From positions 24,199-88,198 of the IMG/VR virus record IMGVR_UViG_3300020123_000219: 64,000 nucleotides of DNA; one strand, written 5' to 3'. A model generated the notes under the pieces. That model saw only the letters and a program-made list of their open reading frames with translations, made no database searches and was not told the origin of the DNA. The position numbers and the translations under genes were made by a program. How positions within the stretch are numbered: position 1 is the stretch's first letter; each line of letters opens with the position of its first letter. Shown in pieces: positions 33,255 to 40,965 of the stretch. This DNA is from a virus.

Positions 33255-35075
33255 TTAGCCTGCGGTCCCCCACGGCCCGTCGGACATGTAGTCCTCCGGA
33301 ACCCCGTGCTCGGTGAAAGCCTTGCAGGTAGCCGGGCGGACCTCGGCCATGCGTGCCTTCAGCCGATCCGTCCCGCTCTCGGCGAGCCACGGCCACGGCA
33401 CGGTCTTGCCCGCCTGCAGCGCCGTGATCAGCCGGAACGCCGCGTCAGTCAGGCCGCCGAACGTGTGCCGGTTCGACCCGCCCGACGGCAGCGCCCCGGT
33501 CTTGTACCCGGCGAAGTTCCACATGTACACCGGGACGGTCTTCGGGATCAGGTCATCGATCAGGGTCTCGCTCATGCTGTTCGCCGCGATGCTGCGCCCG
33601 TACTGGATGCAGTTCGACGGAAGCCACCCCGGCCGGGTCTGCTCGTCAGTCAGGATCACGACCTCCGTGTGGTACGGCTTCAGGTGATCCCGCACCGCCG
33701 CCGGGATATCAGTCCCGCCCGGAGCGGGCTTCACGGAGAACTTCTCCATGATCTTCAGCACCGACTCGCCCTTCCCGAACGGCACCGGCTTCGAATGCGC
33801 CCAGAACTCCGCCAGGTCCGCGTTATCCGCCCGCACCGCCAGCGCGGCGCCGAACAGCGCAGCAGCATCCGCCCAGTCCATGTCCGAATGCTCCGTCATC
33901 TTGTACGCCCACATCGACGGGGACCGGTCCACCAGGACCAGCGGGCGCCGCAGCGGAGTCACGTTCGCCAGCGACGCGTCCAGCGCCTTCTCCAGCGGCC
34001 ACGCCCACCGCAGCGACGGCGCGTTCCTGTACGCAAGCCAGAACGCGAACGGGAACTCACCCGACCGCGCGACCGCCTCCGGGTCGGCCAGACGGGCAGC
34101 CACCTTCGCGGCGACCGCGTCCGAGATCCCGGCCCGGTCGAAGTTCGCGAGGTTCCGCCGCAGTGCCATGTACGGCATCGACGGGATCGCCGCCTCCCAC
34201 TTCCCGGCAGTCATCTCGCCATGCGACGCGGCCCGCTCCCACGTCATCCCCGCCTTCTTAGCCGACTCAGCCGTGATCTTCGACGGATCGCGCATCAGCC
34301 GCTTGTTCTGCCGCAGAACCCGCAGCACTGCCGGGATCTCCGCGTCCTGGTCGTGGCGCCGCGCGATCAGGTACTTCCACAGCACCGCACGGTACGCCGG
34401 GTCGCCCTCGCAGCCCGGAGCGTGATGCCCCAGCGCGCCGCACAGGTAGCACGTGCCGCGAGACGTGGCGTTGTACCGCGCGTTGACGATCTCGATCACG
34501 TCACCGAACCGGACCGCAGCCGACGGAGTATCGTACTTCGCGACCGCGTACTCCGTGTACAGGCGCGGCAGCGCATCGGCGATGCCGCGCTTCAGGCCCT
34601 TCGGCATGGTGTTCCGGCCGTACTTGGTGATCCAGTACGCGATCAGCTCGCCTGGCTCGTCACCGCGCTGCAGGACAGCGTCGGTCACCTTCCGGACCGT
34701 CCACTCCTGAGGGTCGGCGCGGTAACGTGCCTCTTCCTTGCGTGCCTGCGCGAACTCGGCTGCGCCGTACACCGGCCCGAGCCGCAGGTTCCCGCCATCG
34801 CGTGCCCGCAGGTAGTTCAGCAGGCCACCGGCCCAGTCAGGGTCCGTGCTGGCGTTCGCGCGCACCAGCTCCGTCCACCGGGCCACCCGGGCGTCCTTGC
34901 CCTCGTGCAGGGTCTTTTCGTCCGGCATGTAGCACGACGCCAGCACGTACAGCTCTGACTTCAGGTCCCGCAGGTAGCCCTGCGCGCCCAGTGCGGTCTT
35001 CGCGTCCGGCGCAGCCTCGGAGAAGACCGGCGACGACGGCAGGGTCGTGACCCTGCCCCTGTTGTACCGCGACAT
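33255..35075 (-). CDS. rsr: Ro60/Rsr-like TROVE-domain RNA-binding protein with vWA domain and zinc knuckle
   Basis: The product is 606 residues. The first ~370 residues fit a TROVE ring of helical repeats (starts MSRYNRGRVTTLPSSPVF; contains GLLNYLRARDGGNL and EIPAVLRVLRQNKRLMRD). The C-terminal vWA-like domain has DRSPSM as MIDAS, then FGAALAVRADNADL and VVILTDEQTRPGW. In this family the ring binds misfolded or damaged RNA and the outer face binds Y RNA. A CCHC knuckle (CYLCGALGHHAPGC) is inserted in the helical part, which I do not recall from standard Ro proteins. A Y RNA-like transcript lies directly upstream. Confidence 0.88.
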   Translation of the reverse strand: MSRYNRGRVTTLPSSPVFSEAAPDAKTALGAQGYLRDLKSELYVLASCYMPDEKTLHEGKDARVARWTELVRANASTDPDWAGGLLNYLRARDGGNLRLGPVYGAAEFAQARKEEARYRADPQEWTVRKVTDAVLQRGDEPGELIAYWITKYGRNTMPKGLKRGIADALPRLYTEYAVAKYDTPSAAVRFGDVIEIVNARYNATSRGTCYLCGALGHHAPGCEGDPAYRAVLWKYLIARRHDQDAEIPAVLRVLRQNKRLMRDPSKITAESAKKAGMTWERAASHGEMTAGKWEAAIPSMPYMALRRNLANFDRAGISDAVAAKVAARLADPEAVARSGEFPFAFWLAYRNAPSLRWAWPLEKALDASLANVTPLRRPLVLVDRSPSMWAYKMTEHSDMDWADAAALFGAALAVRADNADLAEFWAHSKPVPFGKGESVLKIMEKFSVKPAPGGTDIPAAVRDHLKPYHTEVVILTDEQTRPGWLPSNCIQYGRSIAANSMSETLIDDLIPKTVPVYMWNFAGYKTGALPSGGSNRHTFGGLTDAAFRLITALQAGKTVPWPWLAESGTDRLKARMAEVRPATCKAFTEHGVPEDYMSDGPWGTAG

Positions 35076-35114
35076 GAAAAAGTCCTCCTCGCGTCAGCGG
35101 CGGGAGGACGTGCA

Positions 35115-35283
35115 TCAGGTGACCGCGCCCGACAAGAAATGCCGGAAGACATATCAAGGACGGGACTCGAACCCGCGACCTCTACCTGCGTAGGGTAGCG
35201 CTCTTCCAACTGAGCTACCAGCACCGAATGGTGTGCTGTTATTGAAGGAACTCCCGGCGGGCACCCCGGGCGCGGTCATCTGA
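35115..35283 (-). ncRNA. Y RNA-like transcript with tRNA-mimicking module
   Basis: The transcript would be about 169 nt. Ends pair as TGACCGCGCCCG (35278-35267) with CGGGCGCGGTCA (35131-35120), extended past one A/C mismatch by TCAG/CTGA. After an asymmetric internal loop a second helix forms, GCCGGGAG (35258-35251) with CTTCCGGC (35148-35141). Inside are perfect D, anticodon (loop CTACGCA) and T arms (35152-35224). The would-be 5' acceptor strand instead forms its own hairpin with upstream CAGCAC, and the 3' side does not match it. Bacterial YrlA-type Y RNAs have this stem plus tRNA-like plan. It precedes the Ro60 gene by 40 bp. Confidence 0.8.
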
Positions 35284-35388
35284 AGTTATGTCCCCTCACC
35301 GACAACAATCGGGAAGCGGCTGTGGTTTCCACTGCGAAGGTGAGAAGTAACCGCTGCCCAGCACCCCGGTGACGGGGTAGAACGAAAA

Positions 35389-35523
35389 CTACCCTACATT
35401 GGGGAGTGCCGTTATGCAAGCCTTTTTCGGGTCATCGTCCCGCTGTGCCTTCCGGCAGCACCAGCACGGGTCCTCCGGCGTGCACCGCTGCATGCAGTCC
35501 GGGCATATCCCGTGCCGTTCCAT
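35389..35523 (-). CDS. 44-residue zinc-finger microprotein
   Basis: Starts at ATG 35523 and ends at TAG 35389-35391. Cysteines are arranged as CPDCMQRC and CWCCRKAQRDDD, a compact Cys-rich finger with a basic-acidic tail. It overlaps the end of the 35432-35650 frame. Small proteins of this type are common in actinophages, and their roles are unknown. Confidence 0.55.
   Translation of the reverse strand: MERHGICPDCMQRCTPEDPCWCCRKAQRDDDPKKACITALPNVG
35391..35419 (-). promoter_or_regulatory. possible promoter for the Y RNA-Ro60 unit
   Basis: On the minus strand TTGCAT (35419-35414), 17 bp, TAGGGT (35396-35391). It fits only the loose actinobacterial pattern TTGnnn/TAnnnT. It lies inside the 3' end of the small gene 35389-35523, about 110 bp before the Y RNA-like stem. 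Confidence 0.3.
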
Positions 35524-35650
35524 GACCTTCCTTTCCCTTCACGGGCTTGTGGGCGCAGTCGCACCACGTGCCTCCCCGGCACTTCCCGTGCCGCTGCCTG
35601 CAGCACGCCTTGCAGATCACGCCCGCCCCAGGACCAGGCCGCCAAGACAC
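35432..35650 (-). CDS. small cysteine-rich protein (WCDC motif)
   Basis: The product is up to 72 residues. The core ICKACCRQRHGKCRGGTWCD followed by C-A-H-K matches a frequent actinobacterial small-protein motif (C-x2-C ... TWCDC-x-H). Zinc binding is likely. The last ~30 residues are translated opposite an overlapping small gene and may not be informative. Confidence 0.6.
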   Translation of the reverse strand: MSWRPGPGAGVICKACCRQRHGKCRGGTWCDCAHKPVKGKEGHGTARDMPGLHAAVHAGGPVLVLPEGTAGR

Positions 35651-35825
35651 GATGACTCGTGTACCCGCCGGTCAGCGGCAAGCGCAACGAAATCACGCTG
35701 CGAGTTCGCTGTCCTGTGCCACCCGCACCACCGCTCACCCTGGGTGCACAAAAGTATATACGGTATCTTAATAGGATTTCCGGTGACTTCACCAGCGACC
35801 GGTTCGCTGCTGTACTTTACGGCCA

Positions 35826-36401
35826 TCAGTAGAACTTCCCAACTCCCCGCTCAGTCCGGAGAACGGTCGTTGCTGAGCAACCGACGATCCTTCCCACCTC
35901 CGCCTGCGACAGGCCAGCAGCCCGCAGATTCAGTATTACAGCGGTGCGCTCGGCGAGCGCAGCCCGGTAACCCGCGCGTTCAGGAGCCCTTCTGCGCTCA
36001 GCGTACTCGCGCGCGCATGTCTTGCACTGGCCCCTGGCATTGTCGTTACCGTTCCCCCACGAGTGACCGCACGAGCGAAGCCGACTGCGACGCTCAGTAC
36101 CAGAGCGCTGCATGTTCTCCGCGTGGGTAACGGCCTCAAGATGTTCCGGCCAGAAACAAGCCCTAGACCGGCATCCGCGTTCCCAAACGTGGTCGATTTC
36201 CTTCCCTGCGGGGATCGGGCCGTTAAATCTCTCATACGCGACCCGGTGAACATACTCGGGGTGTTCACCCCAGCGACAGACACCGTATCCAGATGACTTG
36301 CCGAGCGGCCAGACCAGGCAGCCGTTAGCATCACGACCCAGCGCGCCAAGCCTGACGTACTCAGGGAAGCACAGTGCCGACATGACATCTTCCGGCGTCA
36401 T
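35826..36401 (-). CDS. HNH homing endonuclease with C-terminal helix-turn-helix
   Basis: The product is 191 residues. The HNH core is GYGVCRWGEHPEYVHRVAYE, then GKEIDHVWERGCRSRACFWP and HLEAVTHAENM. A Cys cluster (CGHSWGNGNDNARGQCKTCA) and a C-terminal helix-turn-helix (GLSQAEVGRIVGCSATTVLR) would contact the target. The start codon ATG 36401 lies inside a 15-bp hairpin, suggesting translational control. It is probably a free-standing mobile gene inserted between the Ro60 and DUF397 regions. Confidence 0.85.
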   Translation of the reverse strand: MTPEDVMSALCFPEYVRLGALGRDANGCLVWPLGKSSGYGVCRWGEHPEYVHRVAYERFNGPIPAGKEIDHVWERGCRSRACFWPEHLEAVTHAENMQRSGTERRSRLRSCGHSWGNGNDNARGQCKTCAREYAERRRAPERAGYRAALAERTAVILNLRAAGLSQAEVGRIVGCSATTVLRTERGVGKFY

Positions 36402-36411
36402 GTCGGCACTG
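36372..36411 (-). promoter_or_regulatory. 15-bp hairpin enclosing the HNH start codon
   Basis: CAGTGCCGACATGAC (36372-36386) is the perfect reverse complement of GTCATGTCGGCACTG (36397-36411), with a 10-nt loop. The initiation codon (36399-36401) lies in one arm, so the folded mRNA would hide it. The codons of the other arm are the sixth to tenth of the gene. Confidence 0.75.
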
Positions 36412-36433
36412 TATCACCTACATGATGTGCAGG

Positions 36434-36832
36434 TCAGATCGTCGCGTGCTTGAATACCTTGGCGGCATCCTGGACACCGGTCTGCTCACGCAGCCTGTCC
36501 AGCTCCTCCTGCACCGGGGTCTGCCTCCGGTCGAACTCGCCGTTCCTCACCCCTGCGAGGAACGCATCCCACTCGGCAGCAGTGAACTCCAGCACCGGGC
36601 CGTCAGGGTTCTTCGAATCCCTCACGAGCACCTCGGTTCCCTCTTTCACAGGATGGTAGGACTCGGGGACGGCCGACGCCTCGACGCAGCCGCTCCGCTC
36701 GCTGAAGCTGGACTTGCCCCACCCGACTTCCACGCAGCCGCCGCCGTTCCCGCCGCTGAAGCTCGCCTTGTGCCACGAGACCTCAACGCAGGACTGGCTG
36801 GCGAACGAATATGACGACTTGAACCAGGTCAT
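36434..36832 (-). CDS. DUF397 protein with triplicated N-terminal motif
   Basis: The product is 132 residues from ATG 36832. The DUF397 core is unmistakable: VLVRDSKNPDGPVLEFTAAE followed by WDAFLAGVRNGEFD. The usual single opening motif (W-x-K-S-x-[YF]-S...CVEV) occurs three times in tandem: FKSSYSFASQSCVEV, HKASFSGGNGGGCVEV and GKSSFSERSGCVEA. In Streptomyces, DUF397 proteins are encoded beside and antagonise Xre-type developmental regulators. A phage copy could modulate a host regulator. A tail of about 35 residues (PVQEELDRLREQTG) is extra. Confidence 0.85.
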   Translation of the reverse strand: MTWFKSSYSFASQSCVEVSWHKASFSGGNGGGCVEVGWGKSSFSERSGCVEASAVPESYHPVKEGTEVLVRDSKNPDGPVLEFTAAEWDAFLAGVRNGEFDRRQTPVQEELDRLREQTGVQDAAKVFKHATI

Positions 36833-36845
36833 GGGCGTTTCCTTT

Positions 36846-37442
36846 TCATCGGACTCGGAAGTATTCCGTCGGGTGCCACCACTGGTCATAGTGGATGACG
36901 CTGACAGGGGAACCGGAATCGTGCGCCCCCAGAGTGTACCCGGAGCGGTCGTACAGCTCCACGTGCCCGGACCCGTAGAACGCGAGATCGCCTTTCCTCG
37001 GGTGGTAGACGCGGACCAGCTGCCGGCTGCCCAGCATCTCGTACGTCGTCCGGGGCAGGTAAACCCCGGCGTGCCGGTAGGCCATCATCACCAGCCCCGA
37101 GCAGTCGTAACCGTCGTGGCACGGCCCGGTGCCGCCCCACACGTACCAGCAGCCCCTCTGGGACATCGCCCACCTGTAGGCGATCAGCCGCCGGGACGTA
37201 CCCGACCGGACCGGGATCAGGTCACCGTGCGCCTTCCCCGAACGGGTAACCAGCACGCGTGCGTCCCGCGCCGCCGGAGCTGCAGGGACAGCAGGAGCAG
37301 CCGGCGCGGCGAACCTGGCTGCTTTCGACAGGGCAGCGGGCTGGGCGAACGCGGACGTGCCGCGCGGAGTAGCCAGCAGAACCCCCGCCAGGATGAAGGA
37401 CGCCGCGCCGAGCCACGCAGCCGTGATCTTCGCGCGCCTCAT
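36846..37442 (-). CDS. secreted or membrane-anchored NlpC/P60 endopeptidase
   Basis: The product is 198 residues from ATG 37442, overlapping the upstream stop. An N-terminal membrane or signal helix (ITAAWLGAASFILAGVLLA) and an Ala/Pro linker lead to an NlpC/P60 domain: YDCSGLVMMAYRHAG with the catalytic Cys, GSGHVELY with the His, then HDSGSPV as the third-residue region. It would cleave peptidoglycan stem peptides during lysis or entry. It is paired with the LysM protein upstream. Confidence 0.85.
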   Translation of the reverse strand: MRRAKITAAWLGAASFILAGVLLATPRGTSAFAQPAALSKAARFAAPAAPAVPAAPAARDARVLVTRSGKAHGDLIPVRSGTSRRLIAYRWAMSQRGCWYVWGGTGPCHDGYDCSGLVMMAYRHAGVYLPRTTYEMLGSRQLVRVYHPRKGDLAFYGSGHVELYDRSGYTLGAHDSGSPVSVIHYDQWWHPTEYFRVR

Positions 37443-38206
37443 GCCTGGCACCCGTCGTAGCTGCTCCACGGCGAGGCGCCGGCTTCGGCGTAAAGCTTGT
37501 CGAATGCCTCGTACTGCACCGACGGGGGTGCCGTGGATGCGCCGCCCGGGTAGCCGAGGCCCATGCCGTCCCAGGTGGACAGCAGGAACCCGAACAGGCC
37601 CGACGCCCCCGATGACGGGTTGTAAGCAGCCGGGTCTCCGCCGGACTCGGACGCGATCACGCACGCGGTGAACGCGGCGGGCGGGGTGCCGTAACCGCCG
37701 GAAACCGGCGGAGCGGGAGCGGGCGCCGCCGGGGGCGGCGAGGTGACCGGCTGGGCGGGCTGGGCGGGCTGCGCAGTGGTCACTGGCGCAGGAGGCGGCG
37801 GCGGGGCGGCAGCGCTCTGCGCCTTCGCCATCACCAACGAGGAAACACCCGGCGACGCGGGGATCTGGACGCCGTCACCTGCCTCGATGACGTTCGGGTC
37901 CGGGATCAGGTTTCTGTTCGCCCACCACAGGGCAGGCCAGTCACCAGCGGACCCGAACACGCGGCGGGCGATGACGGACAGCGTGTCGCCCCGCCTGACC
38001 ACGACGTACCGGGGACGTGCAGGCCGTGCGGCCTGCGGGTGCTCCTGAGCAGCCCCTGCCGGGCCGGGAGACGTGAGAGAGATCGTGCCCGCCAGGCGCG
38101 CAGCCGGACCGGGCCGGGCACTGGCGGACGGGACCGCCGCGACCAGGATCGCGGCGGTGGCGGAGACGCCCGCTAGGGACAGGGCGATCCTCCGGGATCG
38201 GTGCAT
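37439..38206 (-). CDS. secreted LysM and Rpf/transglycosylase-like wall enzyme
   Basis: The product is 255 residues from ATG 38206. An Arg-rich start and hydrophobic helix (IALSLAGVSATAAILVAAV) form a signal peptide. A LysM domain follows (RYVVVRRGDTLSVIARRVFG), then a Pro/Ala linker. The C-terminal domain (FTACVIASESGGDPAAYNPS, then SGASGLFGFLLSTWDGMGLG) looks like a resuscitation-promoting-factor or lysozyme-type transglycosylase with the conserved Glu. It probably works with the NlpC/P60 enzyme on host wall. Confidence 0.85.
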   Translation of the reverse strand: MHRSRRIALSLAGVSATAAILVAAVPSASARPGPAARLAGTISLTSPGPAGAAQEHPQAARPARPRYVVVRRGDTLSVIARRVFGSAGDWPALWWANRNLIPDPNVIEAGDGVQIPASPGVSSLVMAKAQSAAAPPPPPAPVTTAQPAQPAQPVTSPPPAAPAPAPPVSGGYGTPPAAFTACVIASESGGDPAAYNPSSGASGLFGFLLSTWDGMGLGYPGGASTAPPSVQYEAFDKLYAEAGASPWSSYDGCQA

Positions 38207-38397
38207 GTGTCTCCAGACACTCGCAGTGCGCGCTGACCGCCAGCGCCCGGCTACGGGGGGTGACGGCAGCGCCTGGTGAAAGGCACAGTAACACATCCGT
38301 GATCCCGCGCAAACCTTTTGATGAAATTTTCATCCGTTCCTTAGCGGCGCTAAGATAGTGATAGGTTCCGAAAGACGGGGAACGGAAGGAAACGAAC

Positions 38398-38493
38398 ATG
38401 AACTGCGACCGGTGCGGCCAGTGGGTCGGGATCGCCAGCAACGGTGAACTAGCCAGGCACAACGACCCGAAGACGGGCAGGACGTGCACCTGA
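38398..38493 (+). CDS. 31-residue zinc-finger microprotein
   Basis: ATG 38398 follows an excellent ribosome site (GGAAGGAAA). The sequence begins NCDRCGQWVGIASNG and ends in R-T-C-T, so three or four Cys/His ligands are available. It starts a short rightward unit divergent from the cell-wall enzymes and overlaps the next start. Confidence 0.6.
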   Translation: MNCDRCGQWVGIASNGELARHNDPKTGRTCT

Positions 38494-38810
38494 CGGACAG
38501 GATCAGGATCTACCTGGAGCCACGCGACCTGTGGGTCGGGCTCTACGTCAGCCCCCGGCACCTCTACTGGTGCCCGCTGCCCTGCCTCGTGGTCAGGTGG
38601 ACGAGGAAACGCAGGATAAAGTACCCGCTGGTGCCGAACTGCGCGGGCTGCGGCCACATGTGGGCTCTCCACGGCCTGAACTACCGAGGCGGCGGCTGCT
38701 ACGCCGACAGCGACTGCCCGTGCCTTGAATACGAGGCTAGTGGTGAGAAGCCCGGAGTTCTTCCCATTCTGCGAGCGCTCGCCGGGACGCTGCGACGACC
38801 TCGGGGGTGA
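38484..38810 (+). CDS. actinophage protein with PRDLWVGLYV motif and Cys cluster
   Basis: Up to 108 residues from GTG 38484. RIYLEPRDLWVGLYVSPRHL followed by CPLPCLVVRW is a widespread motif of short Streptomyces phage proteins. A Cys/His cluster follows (CAGCGHMWALHG, then C, C-P-C). The last 25 residues are antisense to the MuF-type gene and may be beyond the original end. Function unknown. Confidence 0.65.
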   Translation: MHLTDRIRIYLEPRDLWVGLYVSPRHLYWCPLPCLVVRWTRKRRIKYPLVPNCAGCGHMWALHGLNYRGGGCYADSDCPCLEYEASGEKPGVLPILRALAGTLRRPRG

Positions 38811-40965
38811 TCTTGTGGTGCCCCCAGTGCAGGTCACCGCGAGCCCACCTCTTCACCGCGTTGATCGCGGTGGCGATGGCCTGTGACTCATCCATGCCCT
38901 GGTCCCGCATGAGGGCGTGGGCTATGTGCTCGATATAGTTCGGGAGCTTCTGCGGACGACTGACGTGCCGGTCCGGTGTGTGCCACAGCCCGTGCGTGCC
39001 CAGCAGGTCCGGGGTCGCCTCAAGACGGGGGGTCTCCGCTGACTTCGACACCATCGCCGCGATGTGGTCCCACTCCGACGCCAGTTCCATCCGCAGGTCC
39101 GGATGCGACCCCATCTCCCCCGGATGGAACCACCCCAGATCCTCCGGGTCACCGTCCGGGTGATCCGGGTCGACGACATGGCCGCGTCGCTGCGGGACCG
39201 CTGATTCTGACGGTACTTCGAGGAAGTACACGCGGTGCTTCCCGTTCGGCGAGTCCACCCAGCCCGTGACCTTCCCGTCGGGCGGCAGGCACCTGGTCTC
39301 CTCCGCCCACTCCCGCATCGCCGCGTCCAGCGGCAGCTCCCCGTCCTCCATCCGCCCGCCCGGGAACTCCCACTTCCCGCCCGCGTCATCATCCGGGTCA
39401 GGGCGGCGCCGCATCATCAGCACCCGCCCGGAATCCGCAGCGTGCACGGCCACCGACGCGGCCCGCATGCCCTTCGACGCCGCCGAGTCGGTCGCTCCCG
39501 GGTCACCCTCGTGGTACTGGTAGTCGTGGGACTTCTCCGCCTCCCGCGCCGTCTCCATGTCAACCCGGCCCACATAGGCGTGGATCGGCTCGCCCAGCTC
39601 GTGGTACGCCACCGCGTGATGATGCCCGTCGATAATGATCAGGTGCGTGCCCCGGTCAGTGTCCGGCCGGTCGATCATCACGACCGGCTTCGGCTGCCTG
39701 CCCGCCGCCAGGTCGTCCTTGATCTTCCGCTTGAAACGGTCGACCTTCGCGTCCTCATGCCCCGCCGCCCACTTCTCCGGGGTATAGTTCACCTGCGTCG
39801 CAGGCACCTGCACCGGGCCGGTCCACTCGGCCCGGTGCACCCACTCAATCGAGTGAGCCGGGTAGTCCGGCAGGAGCTGCTGGTATACCCGCCCGCCCAC
39901 CGGGTCCGAGCGGTCCCGCCACGGCTTCGCCTTCACCAGCCCCGGCTCGTCGTCCTTCCCGATCATCCGCATGATCCGGTTCGACGGGCGCAGGTAACAC
40001 CGGCAGTTCGGGTGCTGCGGGGGCGCTTTGACGCCGCCGGGGAACTTCTCCCCGAGCCTGATGGTGCCCTTCGCCTCATTCGCCCGGCACACCTTGCACA
40101 CCAGGCCGTCGTGGCGGGTGACCCACCGCACCCACTTGATCCCGGCCCTCTGGTATACCACCAGCATGCTCGCGCCAGATGCCCGCGCAGCCTCCGTCGC
40201 GCTGATCATCTGAGCCCGCCACCGGGCAAGGAACGCCCGCTCCAGCGCATCAGCGAGCCGCTGCGAGCCCCACCCGTTCGCGGTGGCAACCGCCAGGATC
40301 TGCGCGACCCGGGCAGCCAGGCTGCCCACGATCAGCGCAACCTCGGCGCTCAGCATTGCTGAGGTCGCCCACGCCACGAAAGCTGCGTCGGCTGCTATCA
40401 GCAATGCGAGCTGCTGGCCGGGAGGCAGCTGCGGCGGCGGGGCAGGCGGCGGCGGTACCCGCTGCGGCGGCGGATTCCCCCGCATCTGCCGCGCCTGCTG
40501 CCGGCGGCGCTTCTTCTTCCGTTTCGCCGGCTTCTTACCCGCCGGCGGAGGCGTCAGCAGCGGTTCCGCGAGCATTGCCTCGGCCTGGGCTTTCGCGTCT
40601 GCCCAGGCCCGCGCCCACAGCCTGGGCAGCACCTGCTCCAGCGACTGCGCGAACCGGTCCAGGAACCCGCGCTCAGCCAGCCACTGCGCCGCGAACGCGG
40701 TCACGTCCGCTGAGGGCGGCGTGTTGGTCTCGACCGGCGGGGTCGGCGGGCCTGGCAGCGACGGCGGGGGCGGCGGCACCGCTCCGCGCACCGCGTACTT
40801 CAGGATTCCCGACGCGTTCAGCCACGCCGTGGCGATTCCCTCCGGGCTGACGGACGCGAGGGCGTCCCAGACCTGGGTCGCGAACTCCGCAGCGGCCGGG
40901 TCCGCGTCAGCCTGCCAGCGTGCCGCTGCCTCGTGGTCGTCGCCGTAGTGCCACGGGGTCGTCAT
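38737..40965 (-). CDS. MuF-type head protein fused to ParB-like and Nudix domains
   Basis: The product is 742 residues. About 200-340 is a MuF/minor head domain (WRAQMISATEAARASGASML, then VCKVCRANEAKG and HPNCRCYLRPS). About 380-470 has a ParB/sulfiredoxin-like motif (LIIIDGHHHAVAYHELGEPI). About 500-630 is a Nudix hydrolase with a full Nudix box (GGRMEDGELPLDAAMREWAE followed by E). A Lys/Arg-rich stretch (KKPAKRKKKRRRQQ) lies near 150. MuF proteins are packaged with the portal, so the C-terminal enzyme may be delivered into the host. Start and portal stop overlap. Confidence 0.8.
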   Translation of the reverse strand: MTTPWHYGDDHEAAARWQADADPAAAEFATQVWDALASVSPEGIATAWLNASGILKYAVRGAVPPPPPSLPGPPTPPVETNTPPSADVTAFAAQWLAERGFLDRFAQSLEQVLPRLWARAWADAKAQAEAMLAEPLLTPPPAGKKPAKRKKKRRRQQARQMRGNPPPQRVPPPPAPPPQLPPGQQLALLIAADAAFVAWATSAMLSAEVALIVGSLAARVAQILAVATANGWGSQRLADALERAFLARWRAQMISATEAARASGASMLVVYQRAGIKWVRWVTRHDGLVCKVCRANEAKGTIRLGEKFPGGVKAPPQHPNCRCYLRPSNRIMRMIGKDDEPGLVKAKPWRDRSDPVGGRVYQQLLPDYPAHSIEWVHRAEWTGPVQVPATQVNYTPEKWAAGHEDAKVDRFKRKIKDDLAAGRQPKPVVMIDRPDTDRGTHLIIIDGHHHAVAYHELGEPIHAYVGRVDMETAREAEKSHDYQYHEGDPGATDSAASKGMRAASVAVHAADSGRVLMMRRRPDPDDDAGGKWEFPGGRMEDGELPLDAAMREWAEETRCLPPDGKVTGWVDSPNGKHRVYFLEVPSESAVPQRRGHVVDPDHPDGDPEDLGWFHPGEMGSHPDLRMELASEWDHIAAMVSKSAETPRLEATPDLLGTHGLWHTPDRHVSRPQKLPNYIEHIAHALMRDQGMDESQAIATAINAVKRWARGDLHWGHHKITPEVVAASRRALAEWEELRASHH

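Noticed and set aside
35152-35224. Ordinary tRNA-Arg(ACG)
   Set aside because: The D, anticodon and T arms are perfect, but the 5' and 3' acceptor strands do not pair and the 5' strand pairs upstream instead. The 12-bp and 8-bp enclosing helices and the adjacent Ro60 gene favour a Y RNA.
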